A stretch of DNA of 24,141 bases from Bacteroidota bacterium (GCA_023391015.1 JAEWBT010000059.1:1-24141); one strand, 5' to 3'; positions 7,936-15,435 are shown, counted from the first letter of the stretch. Numbers and translations are program-made. The notes: generated by a model not told the origin, from the sequence alone.

Positions 7936-8631
7936 TTATCTATCGTCTTTTGTCTCCAGAGGATACTTATCCAGCACAGCCCGCGCCAGGGGTGTCCAGA
8001 TGCAGGCCTTCAGCCCGGCGGCTTTCAGCGCGCTGTTGACCCACGTGTTGCAGGTGTTGAAAATGCTGTAAGTGCCGTTGGCTTTATAGAAAAAAACGGT
8101 AGGGTCTTCACCTTCCGGCGTTGGGAGTTTTTGCAAATAACCGGCAGCATCCCGTTGGGCCGTATGTTGTACGTAAAGAGATAATTTTTGATATTGTTTT
8201 CCGGAAATCAACACTCTGCGACACGTATCATTCACGACGGGCTGAAAAATATAGGCCACGCGAAGCACTGGTGTATTCAGGCCCGTCGCTGCCCGGAAAG
8301 TGGTAATCGGATGGGGGAAACTTTGGGGAAAATCATCCAGATAAAACCCTTTCTCTCCCCAGCCAATCGCGATGCAGGAAAAACGGTCTTTTTCGCGCTC
8401 CATTTCCGGAAATGGAAACACTTTCGTCCAGTCCTGCCGGGAGCTGCGCACCGGAAAAATCAAATCCAGATGCCCGCCATCGGAGCGCAAAAAGATAGGA
8501 ATGCCTTTCGTTTTTTCCGGAAAATTGTTAATTGGAACTGCACTTAAATCCAGCGCTGCACCGGCATACAGCAGGCAGAAAACAAACAATGCCAGCGCCA
8601 GGCGGGCTCCCATACGACGCCAGCGATTCAT
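7936..8631 (-). CDS. DUF2459 / TIGR02117 family membrane-anchored protein, copy 2
   Basis: 231 aa, exactly the length of copy 1 and collinear with it. The N-terminal anchor (about residues 10-28) is followed by SDGGHLDLIFP (H54, D56), QDWTKVFPFP, IAIGWGEKGFYLDD (87-100), NDTCRRV and NTCNTWVNSALKAAGLKACIW (C194, C210), ending near KYPLET. His54, Asp56, Cys194 and Cys210 sit at the same numbers in both copies, while most surface residues differ, so the duplication is old. The two copies are separated by the Cys-rich and ASCH genes. A TAnnTTTG box ends five bases before its ATG, so the message could be leaderless or nearly so. The enzymatic role proposed for the His/Cys pair is inference. Confidence 0.87.
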   Translation of the reverse strand: MNRWRRMGARLALALFVFCLLYAGAALDLSAVPINNFPEKTKGIPIFLRSDGGHLDLIFPVRSSRQDWTKVFPFPEMEREKDRFSCIAIGWGEKGFYLDDFPQSFPHPITTFRAATGLNTPVLRVAYIFQPVVNDTCRRVLISGKQYQKLSLYVQHTAQRDAAGYLQKLPTPEGEDPTVFFYKANGTYSIFNTCNTWVNSALKAAGLKACIWTPLARAVLDKYPLETKDDR

Positions 8632-8635
8632 AAGA

Positions 8636-8643
8636 CAAAATTA
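8636..8643 (-). promoter_or_regulatory. Candidate -7 box of DUF2459 copy 2
   Basis: On the minus strand 8643-8636 reads TAATTTTG, fitting TAnnTTTG. It ends only 4 bp from the start codon at 8631, implying transcription starting at or next to the ATG. No good -33 TTG at normal spacing was found, so confidence is low. Confidence 0.3.
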
Positions 8644-8695
8644 TTAATTCCCTGCCAGAACGGGATTTGTCCCAATTTTCTTTGGCTATTTCAAT

Positions 8696-8717
8696 GGGCG
8701 AACACACAGGTTCGCCC
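8696..8717. repeat. REP-like hairpin downstream of sdaA
   Basis: A perfect 8-bp inverted repeat, GGGCGAAC (8696-8703) and GTTCGCCC (8710-8717), with a 6-nt loop ACACAG. An outer ATTTC (8688-8692) can also pair with GAAAT (8722-8726). It lies 28 bp past the sdaA stop with no T-run after the stem on the minus strand, so it is not a classic terminator. The form resembles small GC-rich palindromic repeats (REP-like) known from many genomes; only one copy is in this window. Confidence 0.6.
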
Positions 8718-8744
8718 CTACGAAATCGCTTTCTATCCTAAAAC

Positions 8745-10184
8745 CTAACATTCCTTCAACCCCAGCGGAATATTCACCGCCAGGCCACCTTCCGCCGTTT
8801 CTTTGTATTTAGCGTTCATATCCAGTGCTGTTTCCCACATCGTTTCCACCACGTTGTCCAGCGATACGCGGGCATTGTCGGGGTTGGATTGCAGGGCCAG
8901 TTGCGCGGCGGTAATCGCTTTAATGGCACCCATGGTGTTGCGCTCAATGCACGGCACCTGTACCAGTCCGGCTACCGGGTCGCAGGTCAGGCCCAGGTGG
9001 TGTTCCATCGCAATTTCTGCCGCCATCAAACATTGTCGCACCGAGCCGCCAAGGCACTCGGTGAGCGCCGAAGCCGCCATCGCCGACGACACCCCGATTT
9101 CCGCCTGACAGCCACCCATCGCTGCTGAAATCGTTGCACCTTTTTTGAAAATAGAGCCAATCTCCGAGGCGTTGTATAAAAACCGCAGAATGCCGTCTTC
9201 GTGGTAGCCGTCGTTGAAGATGATGTAATACAGCAGCACCGCCGGAATCACGCCCGCCGCGCCGTTGGTCGGGGCCGTTACCACCCGCGAGAACGAGGCG
9301 TTTTCTTCGTTTATCGCCAGGGCAAAAGCGCTTACCCAGTCCAGTGTGTATTTGAAACCACTGCCACCGGAGCGAATGGCGGCTACCCAGCTGTCAAAAT
9401 CGGTATAAGGCTTGTCGGCAATCAGCTTTTTGGCCAGCTTGGCGGCGCGGCGCACCACGTCCAGTCCGCCCGGCAAAATGCCTTCCATGTGGCAGCCGCG
9501 GTAGGCGCAATCGCGCATGGTTTCCCAGATTTGCCACACCCCACGGCGCGTCTCGGCTTCGGAGCGCCAGGCGGCTTCGTTTTCGGCCACCACTTCGGAG
9601 ATGGAAAGGCCGGTTTTGAGACACCAGTGGAGCAGGTCGTCGGCGTCGGCAATGGGAAAAGGCAGTTCGGGTCCGGTTTTGCCGCCGGAATTCTCACCTT
9701 CCTTCACCACAAAACCACCGCCGATGGAGTAGTAGGTTTCGGCAATTTCTTCGCCGTTGCGGAAAGTAGCGCCAAAAGTGAGCGCGTTGGGGTGAAAAGG
9801 CAGGCTTTCATCCATAAGGAACACCACATCGGCCACCGGATTAAACTCTACCTGTGCGGCTTTGCCCAGGTTCATCGTCTGGGTTTCGGCGATGCGGGCG
9901 AGGGTGGGGTAGATTTCCGCTACCGGAAACGTAACCGGGTCTTCGCCGCAAAGGCCCAGAATCACGGCCACATCGGTGCCATGACCTTTGCCGGTTTTGG
10001 CCAGCGAGCCGTAGAGCAGCACCTGCACTTTAGCCACATCCGCCAGTCGGTTTTGAATCCGCAGGCTGTCCAGAAAACGCAGCGCCGCCCGCCACGGACC
10101 GAGGGTGTGCGAGGAAGACGGGCCTACGCCAATCTTGAAAATATCAAAAACCGAAAGCGCTTCGTCCGGATTTTTTTGAGCCAC
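8745..10184 (-). CDS. sdaA: L-serine ammonia-lyase (L-serine dehydratase), iron-sulfur type, single chain
   Basis: 479 aa. The enzyme converts L-serine to pyruvate and ammonia using a 4Fe-4S cluster. The beta domain opens with FKIGVGPSSSHTLGPWRAA (about residues 16-34). The alpha domain includes APTNGAAGVIPA, and the three cluster cysteines are in MGGCQAEIGVS, GLTCDPVAGLV and VPCIERN, the same arrangement as E. coli SdaA. Full length for the fused single-chain form. The only start giving this N-terminus is GTG at 10184-10182 (MAQKNPDEALSVFDIF); an in-frame TAG lies upstream with no ATG between. The gene follows the SprT-like gene by 46 bp, and that gap contains the 12-bp palindrome at 10208-10219, a possible operator. 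A REP-like hairpin follows the stop. Confidence 0.96.
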   Translation of the reverse strand: MAQKNPDEALSVFDIFKIGVGPSSSHTLGPWRAALRFLDSLRIQNRLADVAKVQVLLYGSLAKTGKGHGTDVAVILGLCGEDPVTFPVAEIYPTLARIAETQTMNLGKAAQVEFNPVADVVFLMDESLPFHPNALTFGATFRNGEEIAETYYSIGGGFVVKEGENSGGKTGPELPFPIADADDLLHWCLKTGLSISEVVAENEAAWRSEAETRRGVWQIWETMRDCAYRGCHMEGILPGGLDVVRRAAKLAKKLIADKPYTDFDSWVAAIRSGGSGFKYTLDWVSAFALAINEENASFSRVVTAPTNGAAGVIPAVLLYYIIFNDGYHEDGILRFLYNASEIGSIFKKGATISAAMGGCQAEIGVSSAMAASALTECLGGSVRQCLMAAEIAMEHHLGLTCDPVAGLVQVPCIERNTMGAIKAITAAQLALQSNPDNARVSLDNVVETMWETALDMNAKYKETAEGGLAVNIPLGLKEC

Positions 10185-10207
10185 AGGAAAAGGAATTTTT
10201 CGTTTAG

Positions 10208-10219
10208 AGAACGCGTTCT
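10208..10219. promoter_or_regulatory. Candidate palindromic operator before sdaA
   Basis: AGAACGCGTTCT is a perfect 12-bp palindrome with a central CG, located 23 bp upstream of the sdaA GTG inside the 46-bp gap after the SprT-like gene. TAA and TTA triplets flank it at near-symmetric positions. Central CpG palindromes of this size are typical of LacI- and TetR-type sites, but no such regulator is nearby. Confidence 0.35.
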
Positions 10220-10230
10220 AAGTTACAGGC

Positions 10231-10884
10231 TTAATGGGGTTCTTTTGTCGGTAGGTTTTCGACCTCGAATACTTCTGCTGCAAACGGCACCAGATACTCC
10301 CGTCCATTGGCTTCCCGGCGGCACCGCAAGCGACTGCGCCGCCGTTCCAAAACCTCGTAACGATGGCCGTCGGAACCCCGGAAAATCGCGCCAACCAGCA
10401 GGTCGGCAGCCAACAAAAGGTTTTCCACGCCTGAATCGTAGCGGCGCAGCGCGCCGCTCAAGGCCACGTCCCGAAACGTTGCCGAGGCGGGCGAAACAGC
10501 TGACCGGCGCACAACGCCTTCCAGATTTTGGGGAAAAAGGCCGGCATCCGCAAAAGAAAAAAGCAAGGTGCCGAAGGTTTTCTTCCATTCCGGGCCATGT
10601 GGCTTGACGCTCCGGCGGTGCTGTTCATACACTTCCAAGTGCGCGATTTCATGCAGCAGCGTCACCAAAAAAGCGTAGGGATTCAGGTTGCCGTTCACCG
10701 TGATGCGGTGGGCTTTTTCGCTTTTGAATGGTGGACAGTAGTCGCCGAGGCGGGTTTTGCGCTCGCGCGTGATGGTGAGGTTAATGGGATATTTCCGGAA
10801 AAAAGGCAACACGGCTTCCCAGCAGCGGGGGGGCAGAAAACCTGCCAAATCCCGGAAACGATGGGCAATAGCGTCGTCACTCAT
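10231..10884 (-). CDS. SprT-like zinc metalloprotease-domain protein
   Basis: 217 aa. The SprT-like zinc motif is clear: LLHEIAHLEVY with HEIAH at residues 78-82 (H78, E79, H82), followed by KPHGPEWKKTF with the third ligand probably H96. Upstream strands read INLTITRERKTRLGDY and AHRITVNGNLNPY, as in SprT/Spartan-type domains. The C-terminal part (about 125-217) has no Cys4 zinc ribbon; instead it has beta-strand-like segments such as GHRYEVLERRRSRLRC. In bacteria the SprT family is poorly defined, and relatives in eukaryotes cut DNA-protein crosslinks. The ATG overlaps the stop of the upstream membrane protein (ATGA, 10881-10884), so translation is probably coupled. Confidence 0.88.
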   Translation of the reverse strand: MSDDAIAHRFRDLAGFLPPRCWEAVLPFFRKYPINLTITRERKTRLGDYCPPFKSEKAHRITVNGNLNPYAFLVTLLHEIAHLEVYEQHRRSVKPHGPEWKKTFGTLLFSFADAGLFPQNLEGVVRRSAVSPASATFRDVALSGALRRYDSGVENLLLAADLLVGAIFRGSDGHRYEVLERRRSRLRCRREANGREYLVPFAAEVFEVENLPTKEPH

Positions 10885-11270
10885 TTGGGCACGTTCGGGG
10901 CGTGTTTGCGGGTGGCTTTTTGCAGCACAACCGTTTCTGCGCCCGTATAAATGATGTAGAGCAAGGCCGCCATCAACAGCGAGCGGGTATCCACCGCGCC
11001 TTTTTGGATAAAAATATACACCGCAGCCGCGCCGGCGATCAGGAATAAGCGCAGCAGCGTTCCGCCATAAATGCCGTTCACAAACGAAGCCGTGCGGGCC
11101 GGATTGCCGCGGCTGCTCACTAATCCGCTTAAAATGGTAACGAGCGCCAAAAAAATGTTGGCCCCGAAAACCAACGGAAAGTCAAAGGCAAACCGGTCGC
11201 GGACCAAGTAAAGGACAATTGAGACAAGCGCGGCAATCAAAAGGGTATTGCGAAGCAACTGGACTTTCAT
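10881..11270 (-). CDS. Four-TM membrane protein of the kind found beside AtpZ upstream of atpB
   Basis: 129 aa with four hydrophobic segments (about residues 8-23, 32-53, 72-89 and 96-117) and a basic tail. No catalytic motif. It follows the AtpZ/AtpI-family gene by 9 bp and overlaps the SprT-like gene by 4 bp. In many Bacteroidota an uncharacterised protein of this size and topology lies between atpZ and atpB and may help assemble the F-type ATP synthase membrane sector. That role rests on context I recall from the phylum, not on a motif seen here, and here the atp genes themselves do not follow. Confidence 0.78.
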   Translation of the reverse strand: MKVQLLRNTLLIAALVSIVLYLVRDRFAFDFPLVFGANIFLALVTILSGLVSSRGNPARTASFVNGIYGGTLLRLFLIAGAAAVYIFIQKGAVDTRSLLMAALLYIIYTGAETVVLQKATRKHAPNVPK

Positions 11271-11279
11271 GCAGGGAAA

Positions 11280-11468
11280 TTATTTTTTGTTGGAGAACGA
11301 TTTGAGCAGGCTGTAGAACAGGTACGCCAAAGCCAGGAGCGGAAAAATAATAATAAACAGGGCGGAGAAGTGGAGCTTTTCATCCAGCTTCAGGCCCCCC
11401 CAGACTGCCAGGCCCAGCAGGATACCCCACTGAAAAGCAAGCCCCATGTATTGTGTGTAGGATTTCAT
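11280..11468 (-). CDS. AtpZ/AtpI-family small membrane protein
   Basis: 62 aa, two transmembrane segments (about residues 8-26 and 33-54) joined by the short loop GLKLDEKLH. The pattern FQWGILLGLAVWGGLKLDEK matches the AtpZ/AtpI family (F0F1-ATPase subunit I, putative Mg2+/Ca2+ transport). Such proteins are encoded at the head of atp operons and aid assembly of the c-ring or ion supply. First gene of an apparent minus-strand unit with the four-TM protein and the SprT-like protease. Its start at 11468-11466 faces the sprE-like gene across a 222-bp divergent region containing the paired TTTCCGGAAA-type sites. Confidence 0.82.
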   Translation of the reverse strand: MKSYTQYMGLAFQWGILLGLAVWGGLKLDEKLHFSALFIIIFPLLALAYLFYSLLKSFSNKK

Positions 11469-11690
11469 CGGGTTGAAAAAGTCGGGATTTCCGGAAATTC
11501 AGGTGTTTTTCCGGATTGCAAAGATGCTTTCATTTTCCGGCGTGCCATAGGCAGATCTAAATAAAAATTTAAGAAAAATGTCAACTTAAATCGTTGTAAT
11601 TTTGAGAGCATACCTCAACCAATCCGGCAGCCGCGCGGTTTTTTAAATACCGCTGTAAGATTTTTCTTTGCGCTCCGTTTTATTTATCTA
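11469..11690. other. Divergent intergenic region with clustered TTTCCGG sites
   Basis: 222 bp between the AtpZ-family gene and the sprE-like gene. It has a full TTTCCGGAAA (11488-11497), a half-type TTTCCGGA (11508-11515) with a centre exactly 20 bp away, and another TTTCCGG (11534-11540). An AT-rich stretch (about 11555-11605) carries a TAnnTTTG box. No small ORF or RNA hairpin of note. Confidence 0.6.
11597..11604 (+). promoter_or_regulatory. Candidate -7 box of the sprE-like gene
   Basis: TAATTTTG fits TAnnTTTG and would give a leader of about 85-90 nt before the GTG at 11691. No convincing TTG -33 box at 19-21 bp spacing was found. Confidence 0.4.
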
Positions 11691-14600
11691 GTGACTGTTT
11701 ATCGTTTTCGTCTTTTTCCGGTAGCGCTGTTGCTGTGCCTGACCGCGCTTTTGTTTTTTGCTGCGCCTGCTGCGGCCCAGACCTCGCGTGCAGCTATCGA
11801 CTCGATGCGCCAGGCCAATGCTGCGCGGGTGGATTCCATGCGCGCCGCGCGGGAGGCCGCCACAAAGCTTTTTAGAGAAGCGCAAAAGCGCCGTACCGAC
11901 TCGCTGGCGGCCATTCGCAAATACCGCGAAAGCAAGCGTTATAAAGACAGTGTGGCGAGTGTCCGGCAGGCGCGCACAGATTCGATCCGTGCCATTCAGA
12001 AAGCCCGCACCGAGTCGCTGACAGCGGAGCGTAACCGCGTGCGCGATTCCACGATTGCCGCCCGAAATGAATCTTTATCGGAGCTGCGGGCTGTGCAAAA
12101 AAAGCGGATTGACTCGCTGGCGGCTATCCGGAAATACCGCGAAAGCAAGCGTTATAAGGACAGTGTGGAGGTGGTGCGAAAAGTGCGCAGCGACAGTATG
12201 GCGGCGGCCCGCAAAGCCTTTGCCGATAGCGCCAGGGCCAGTCGGCAGGCCATTGCAGCAGAGCTGGCCGCTGCCCGGAAAAAAACGGCTGACAGCCTGA
12301 TGGCCATCCGGAAAAAGACCACCGATAGCCTGGCCGCCATTCGCAAACAGCGCACCGACTCGCTGGCAACGCTGCGCGCCGCGCGGGAGAAAGCCACCAA
12401 GGAAAAAGAAAAGGCAAAAGAGAAAAAGCTGGAGCTGGCGCTGAATATTAAATTCAACAAAAAGCGGGAGAAGTGGAGCAATGAAACCATGCTGAAAAAG
12501 CGCTGGGGCGTACCGCGAAAGCAGCTTCAAAATTTGTTTACCCACTATAATTATTACTTTAACGCCAACCGCAAAATGGAAGAGGCCGAGGCCAATATGC
12601 TGCGCGTTAAAAAAGACAATTATGAAACGCCCATAGATCTTTTTCCTTTCAACCCCGACACCGATTCTACGCTGCTGCTGGCCGATATGGATTCGATTGT
12701 CCAGAAAACGTCGGTGGGCATTCAGATCCACGACCCACGCACCGACTGGGCCGATGAGCTGTATCTGCTGCTTGGAAAAGCCTATTATTATAAAGGGAGT
12801 TACGACAATGCCGCCATCGCTTTCCGGTATGTAATTAGCCTGCGACAATTGAAAAAGAAAGAAGAAGCGCGCCGCAAAGGCTACTCCAGCACCCGTGGCA
12901 AAACGCCTTCTTTGCTTCAGGATGAAAAAAAATCGGCACTGGATTTCCTGAAACACCAATCTGTTCACAACGATGCGCTCTTGTGGTTGTCGCGCACCTA
13001 CGCGCAAACGGGCCGCTATGGCGAGGCCGAATCTATCCTGGATTTGCTCGTAAATGACCCTAATTTTCCGGAATCTTTGAAAAGCCGGTATTCGGTAGAA
13101 GTGGCCAATCTGGCCCTGAAAAGCGGAAAGATAAAAGAAGCATCACAACCTTTGTTGGTGGTGGCCAACGACCGGCAAATGCCCAAGTGGCAACGGCAGC
13201 GGGCGGGTTATCTGGCCGGTCAATTGCTGTATAATGAAGGCAAATACAACGAAGCAGCAGCGGCTTTTACGCAGGTGGTAGACCTGAATCCCAAAATTGA
13301 GATGGATTTTCAGGCGCGCAAAAACGCGGCATACAGCGTGATGGCTTCCGGAAAACCATCGGAAGAAACCATTGCTTCGCTGCGTAAAATGCTGAAAGAC
13401 ACCAAGTATTCGCCCTACTACGAGCAGGTCTATTATGTATTGGGAAAAGTGGCAGCCAACTCCGGCGACCGGAAGCTGGCGGTGGAATATCTCACCCAAA
13501 GTCTGCGCGCTGCCAAAACCACCAAAAGCCAGAAAGCCCTTTCGTTCCTGGCCCTGGGTGATGTGTATTACGCCGATGGATTGTACAATCCGGCCCAAAG
13601 CGCTTATGACAGTGCCGCCTTTCTGGCCGGGAAAGATGCCATTACCAAAACGCCTTTTGACGTTGCCGCACAGCGTGCCAAATCGCTGGCTACGGTTGCC
13701 GGCCCGGCCCGGATGGTGGCCGCGCAGGATAGCCTGCTGGCTCTTTCCAACCTGTCGGAAAAAGAGCAGCGCGCGGTGGTGCGGAAATATCTCAAATACC
13801 TTTCTTCCCAAAAAGCCGACTCGCTGGCCCGCGCCGGTGGCGGTGATAACAATGTGATGGCCCTGCCGACAACAGATGGGAATAATATGAATAGCGGTGG
13901 AAGCGACTGGTATTTTTCATCCGCCACCACGCTGCAACAAGGGTTTTCGGATTTCCGGCGCAAATGGGGCAACCGGCCCTTGACCGACAACTGGCGGCGC
14001 GCCTCGGCCAACGCCACAAGCCTGGCCGGCAATGGACCTGACGGCCAACCGTTGAATCCGGCTGCAAATGTGGATACGGTTTCCGGAAAAGAGGCGGCTT
14101 CGGGTTCCGGAATGCCGACCGAAGAAAGCTTGCTGGCACAAATTCCCCGAACCGAAGCGGAGCGCGAAGCCGTGCGGGGCCAATTGCAAACCGCTATGAT
14201 GGCCCTGGCGACGGCCTATACCAAAGACGTACAGGATTATCCACGTGCCATGAAAGTGCTGGATGATATTGACCGCCGGTTTCCACAGCAACAAAAATCG
14301 CCGGATGAAGCTTTGTATCTGGGCTATCTCATTTACCTGCGGCAAAACCAGATTGAGCGGGCCCAAATGATGTCGCAGCAACTGCTGGAAAAATATCCGC
14401 GCAGCAGCTACGCAACGTTGGTTCGTCCATCCGACGACGCTGCCGGTCCGCTCCTGACCAGCACGGTGGAATCCAGCAACTACTACGAAGAAACCTATAA
14501 CCTGGTGCAGCGCCGCGCTTTTGCCGATGCCTTGCGCCGCAGCCGCGACGGGCAGCAGCGCTGGTCGGATCCGCGCACCGCCGACCGCTTCCGGATTTTG

Positions 14601-15221
14601 GAAATCATGGCCCTGAGCGGCAACCGCGATTACAAACAAGCCGATTCGCTGGTGGGAAAATTCATCACCACAACCGGCAATGATTCTTTGCGCACGTGGG
14701 CGCAAACCCTTCAGGATTTTATCCGGCAGGAAAAGGCAAAAGATACGGTGCGGCCCACAGCCAGCATTTCCGGAAATACGCCTGGTGCAACGCCAGTTTC
14801 CGGAACTGACAGCGTCGGTTTGGATGCTGCCACGGCTCCGGCTGCCGTTCCCGCAACTTACGCCTATAAACCCGCCGCACCGCACGCTTTTGTGTTTGTG
14901 TATAACCGGATGGAAGCCCGCGTGATGGGCCTGAAAGCCGGGCTGGGGGATATGAACACGCTGAAATTTTCCGGCGACAACCTGCAAACGCAAGTGCAGA
15001 ATTTACCGGGTGGCGCTGGATTGATTGTGGTGCAGGGTTTTCCGTCGGCGCAAAAAGCCAAGGCTTATGAGCAGACGTTTAAAGCGACACCGGTGCTGAC
15101 CAAGGAGTTCAAACCTGCCGAGCGCAAAACAATGGTGATTTCAGATGAAAACCTGCGCAAGCTGGCAGCGGACGGTGACTTGGCGGCGTATGAGGCGTTT
15201 TACCGGAAATCGTATAAGTAG
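11691..15221 (+). CDS. sprE: SprE/PorW-like TPR protein (type IX secretion) with long repetitive coiled-coil N-terminus
   Basis: 1176 aa from a GTG at 11691; no in-frame ATG gives this N-terminus. Signal peptide residues 1-29 (cleavage near PAAAQ), without a lipobox Cys. Residues 30-255 are a charged coiled coil built from units like RTDSLAAIRK and ESKRYKDSV, including a near-duplicate at about 70-88 and 141-159. The SprE/PorW-like part begins near residue 255 (NKKREKWSNE, then LFTHYNYYFNANRKMEEAE), followed by TPR-like repeats (DELYLLLGKAYYYKGSYDNA near 352, NDALLWLSRTYAQTGRYGEA near 426, others near 505 and 577, and again in the C-terminal half). A last domain from about 1064 (HAFVFVYNRMEARVMGLKAG) is common at the end of SprE-type proteins. 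SprE/PorW is a periplasmic T9SS component linking the trans-envelope core to the outer-membrane complex. The family call is an inference from layout and local similarity. Confidence 0.78.
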   Translation: MTVYRFRLFPVALLLCLTALLFFAAPAAAQTSRAAIDSMRQANAARVDSMRAAREAATKLFREAQKRRTDSLAAIRKYRESKRYKDSVASVRQARTDSIRAIQKARTESLTAERNRVRDSTIAARNESLSELRAVQKKRIDSLAAIRKYRESKRYKDSVEVVRKVRSDSMAAARKAFADSARASRQAIAAELAAARKKTADSLMAIRKKTTDSLAAIRKQRTDSLATLRAAREKATKEKEKAKEKKLELALNIKFNKKREKWSNETMLKKRWGVPRKQLQNLFTHYNYYFNANRKMEEAEANMLRVKKDNYETPIDLFPFNPDTDSTLLLADMDSIVQKTSVGIQIHDPRTDWADELYLLLGKAYYYKGSYDNAAIAFRYVISLRQLKKKEEARRKGYSSTRGKTPSLLQDEKKSALDFLKHQSVHNDALLWLSRTYAQTGRYGEAESILDLLVNDPNFPESLKSRYSVEVANLALKSGKIKEASQPLLVVANDRQMPKWQRQRAGYLAGQLLYNEGKYNEAAAAFTQVVDLNPKIEMDFQARKNAAYSVMASGKPSEETIASLRKMLKDTKYSPYYEQVYYVLGKVAANSGDRKLAVEYLTQSLRAAKTTKSQKALSFLALGDVYYADGLYNPAQSAYDSAAFLAGKDAITKTPFDVAAQRAKSLATVAGPARMVAAQDSLLALSNLSEKEQRAVVRKYLKYLSSQKADSLARAGGGDNNVMALPTTDGNNMNSGGSDWYFSSATTLQQGFSDFRRKWGNRPLTDNWRRASANATSLAGNGPDGQPLNPAANVDTVSGKEAASGSGMPTEESLLAQIPRTEAEREAVRGQLQTAMMALATAYTKDVQDYPRAMKVLDDIDRRFPQQQKSPDEALYLGYLIYLRQNQIERAQMMSQQLLEKYPRSSYATLVRPSDDAAGPLLTSTVESSNYYEETYNLVQRRAFADALRRSRDGQQRWSDPRTADRFRILEIMALSGNRDYKQADSLVGKFITTTGNDSLRTWAQTLQDFIRQEKAKDTVRPTASISGNTPGATPVSGTDSVGLDAATAPAAVPATYAYKPAAPHAFVFVYNRMEARVMGLKAGLGDMNTLKFSGDNLQTQVQNLPGGAGLIVVQGFPSAQKAKAYEQTFKATPVLTKEFKPAERKTMVISDENLRKLAADGDLAAYEAFYRKSYK
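11898..12168 (+). repeat. Direct repeat within the sprE-like coiled coil (two 58-bp copies)
   Basis: Copy 1 (11898-11955) and copy 2 (12111-12168) are 58 bp each, differ at 4 bases and are offset by 213 bp (71 codons, in frame). Both encode DSLAAIRKYRESKRYKDSV. Such high DNA identity inside a degenerate coiled coil suggests a fairly recent in-frame duplication. Confidence 0.9.
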
Positions 15222-15261
15222 CGCTTTCCTCGCGCGGATGGGCTCACGTGTGTACTCAACT

Positions 15262-15306
15262 GCCAGTCTTCCGGCTGGCTAAGAAAGGCAGTCGGAGACT
15301 GCTGGC
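15262..15306 (+). terminator. Nested hairpins after the sprE-like gene, possible terminator
   Basis: Hairpin 1: 15262-15268 pairs with 15273-15279 around a TTCC loop (one G-T pair). Hairpin 2: GCAGTC (15288-15293) and GACTGC (15297-15302) around GGA, followed by TGGCTTTT. The two halves are also partly complementary to each other (GCCAG 15262-15266 with CTGGC 15302-15306), so one longer imperfect hairpin is an alternative. It begins 40 bp after the stop. The short T-run makes terminator function plausible but not certain. Confidence 0.4.
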
Positions 15307-15427
15307 TTTTATAGACACGACTGCCGCTTTGCGAACACTCGCGCCCGAGGGATCCTTTCGGCGCTTTTTCCGGAAAGCCGGGTTAAACAACTGCCCTCTA
15401 CTTTCTCCAACCTCCTCCTGGCCGGAT

Positions 15428-15435
15428 TATTTTTG
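15428..15435 (+). promoter_or_regulatory. Candidate promoter of the rsh gene
   Basis: TATTTTTG fits the Bacteroidota -7 consensus TAnnTTTG, 33 bp before the rsh ATG. A TTTC at 15402-15405 sits 22 bp upstream, close to the place of the -33 TTTG box. Confidence 0.4.

Noticed and set aside
7001..8523. Regularly recurring TTTCCGGAAA copies as a CRISPR-like or tandem array
   Set aside because: Intervals are irregular (about 100 to over 2000 bp), lie inside unrelated genes, and there is no spacer structure or cas gene.
9201..10607. Plus-strand open frame of 468 codons opposite sdaA and the SprT-like gene
   Set aside because: It spans two well-supported minus-strand genes and has a His/Gly/Arg-rich composition typical of a shadow frame.
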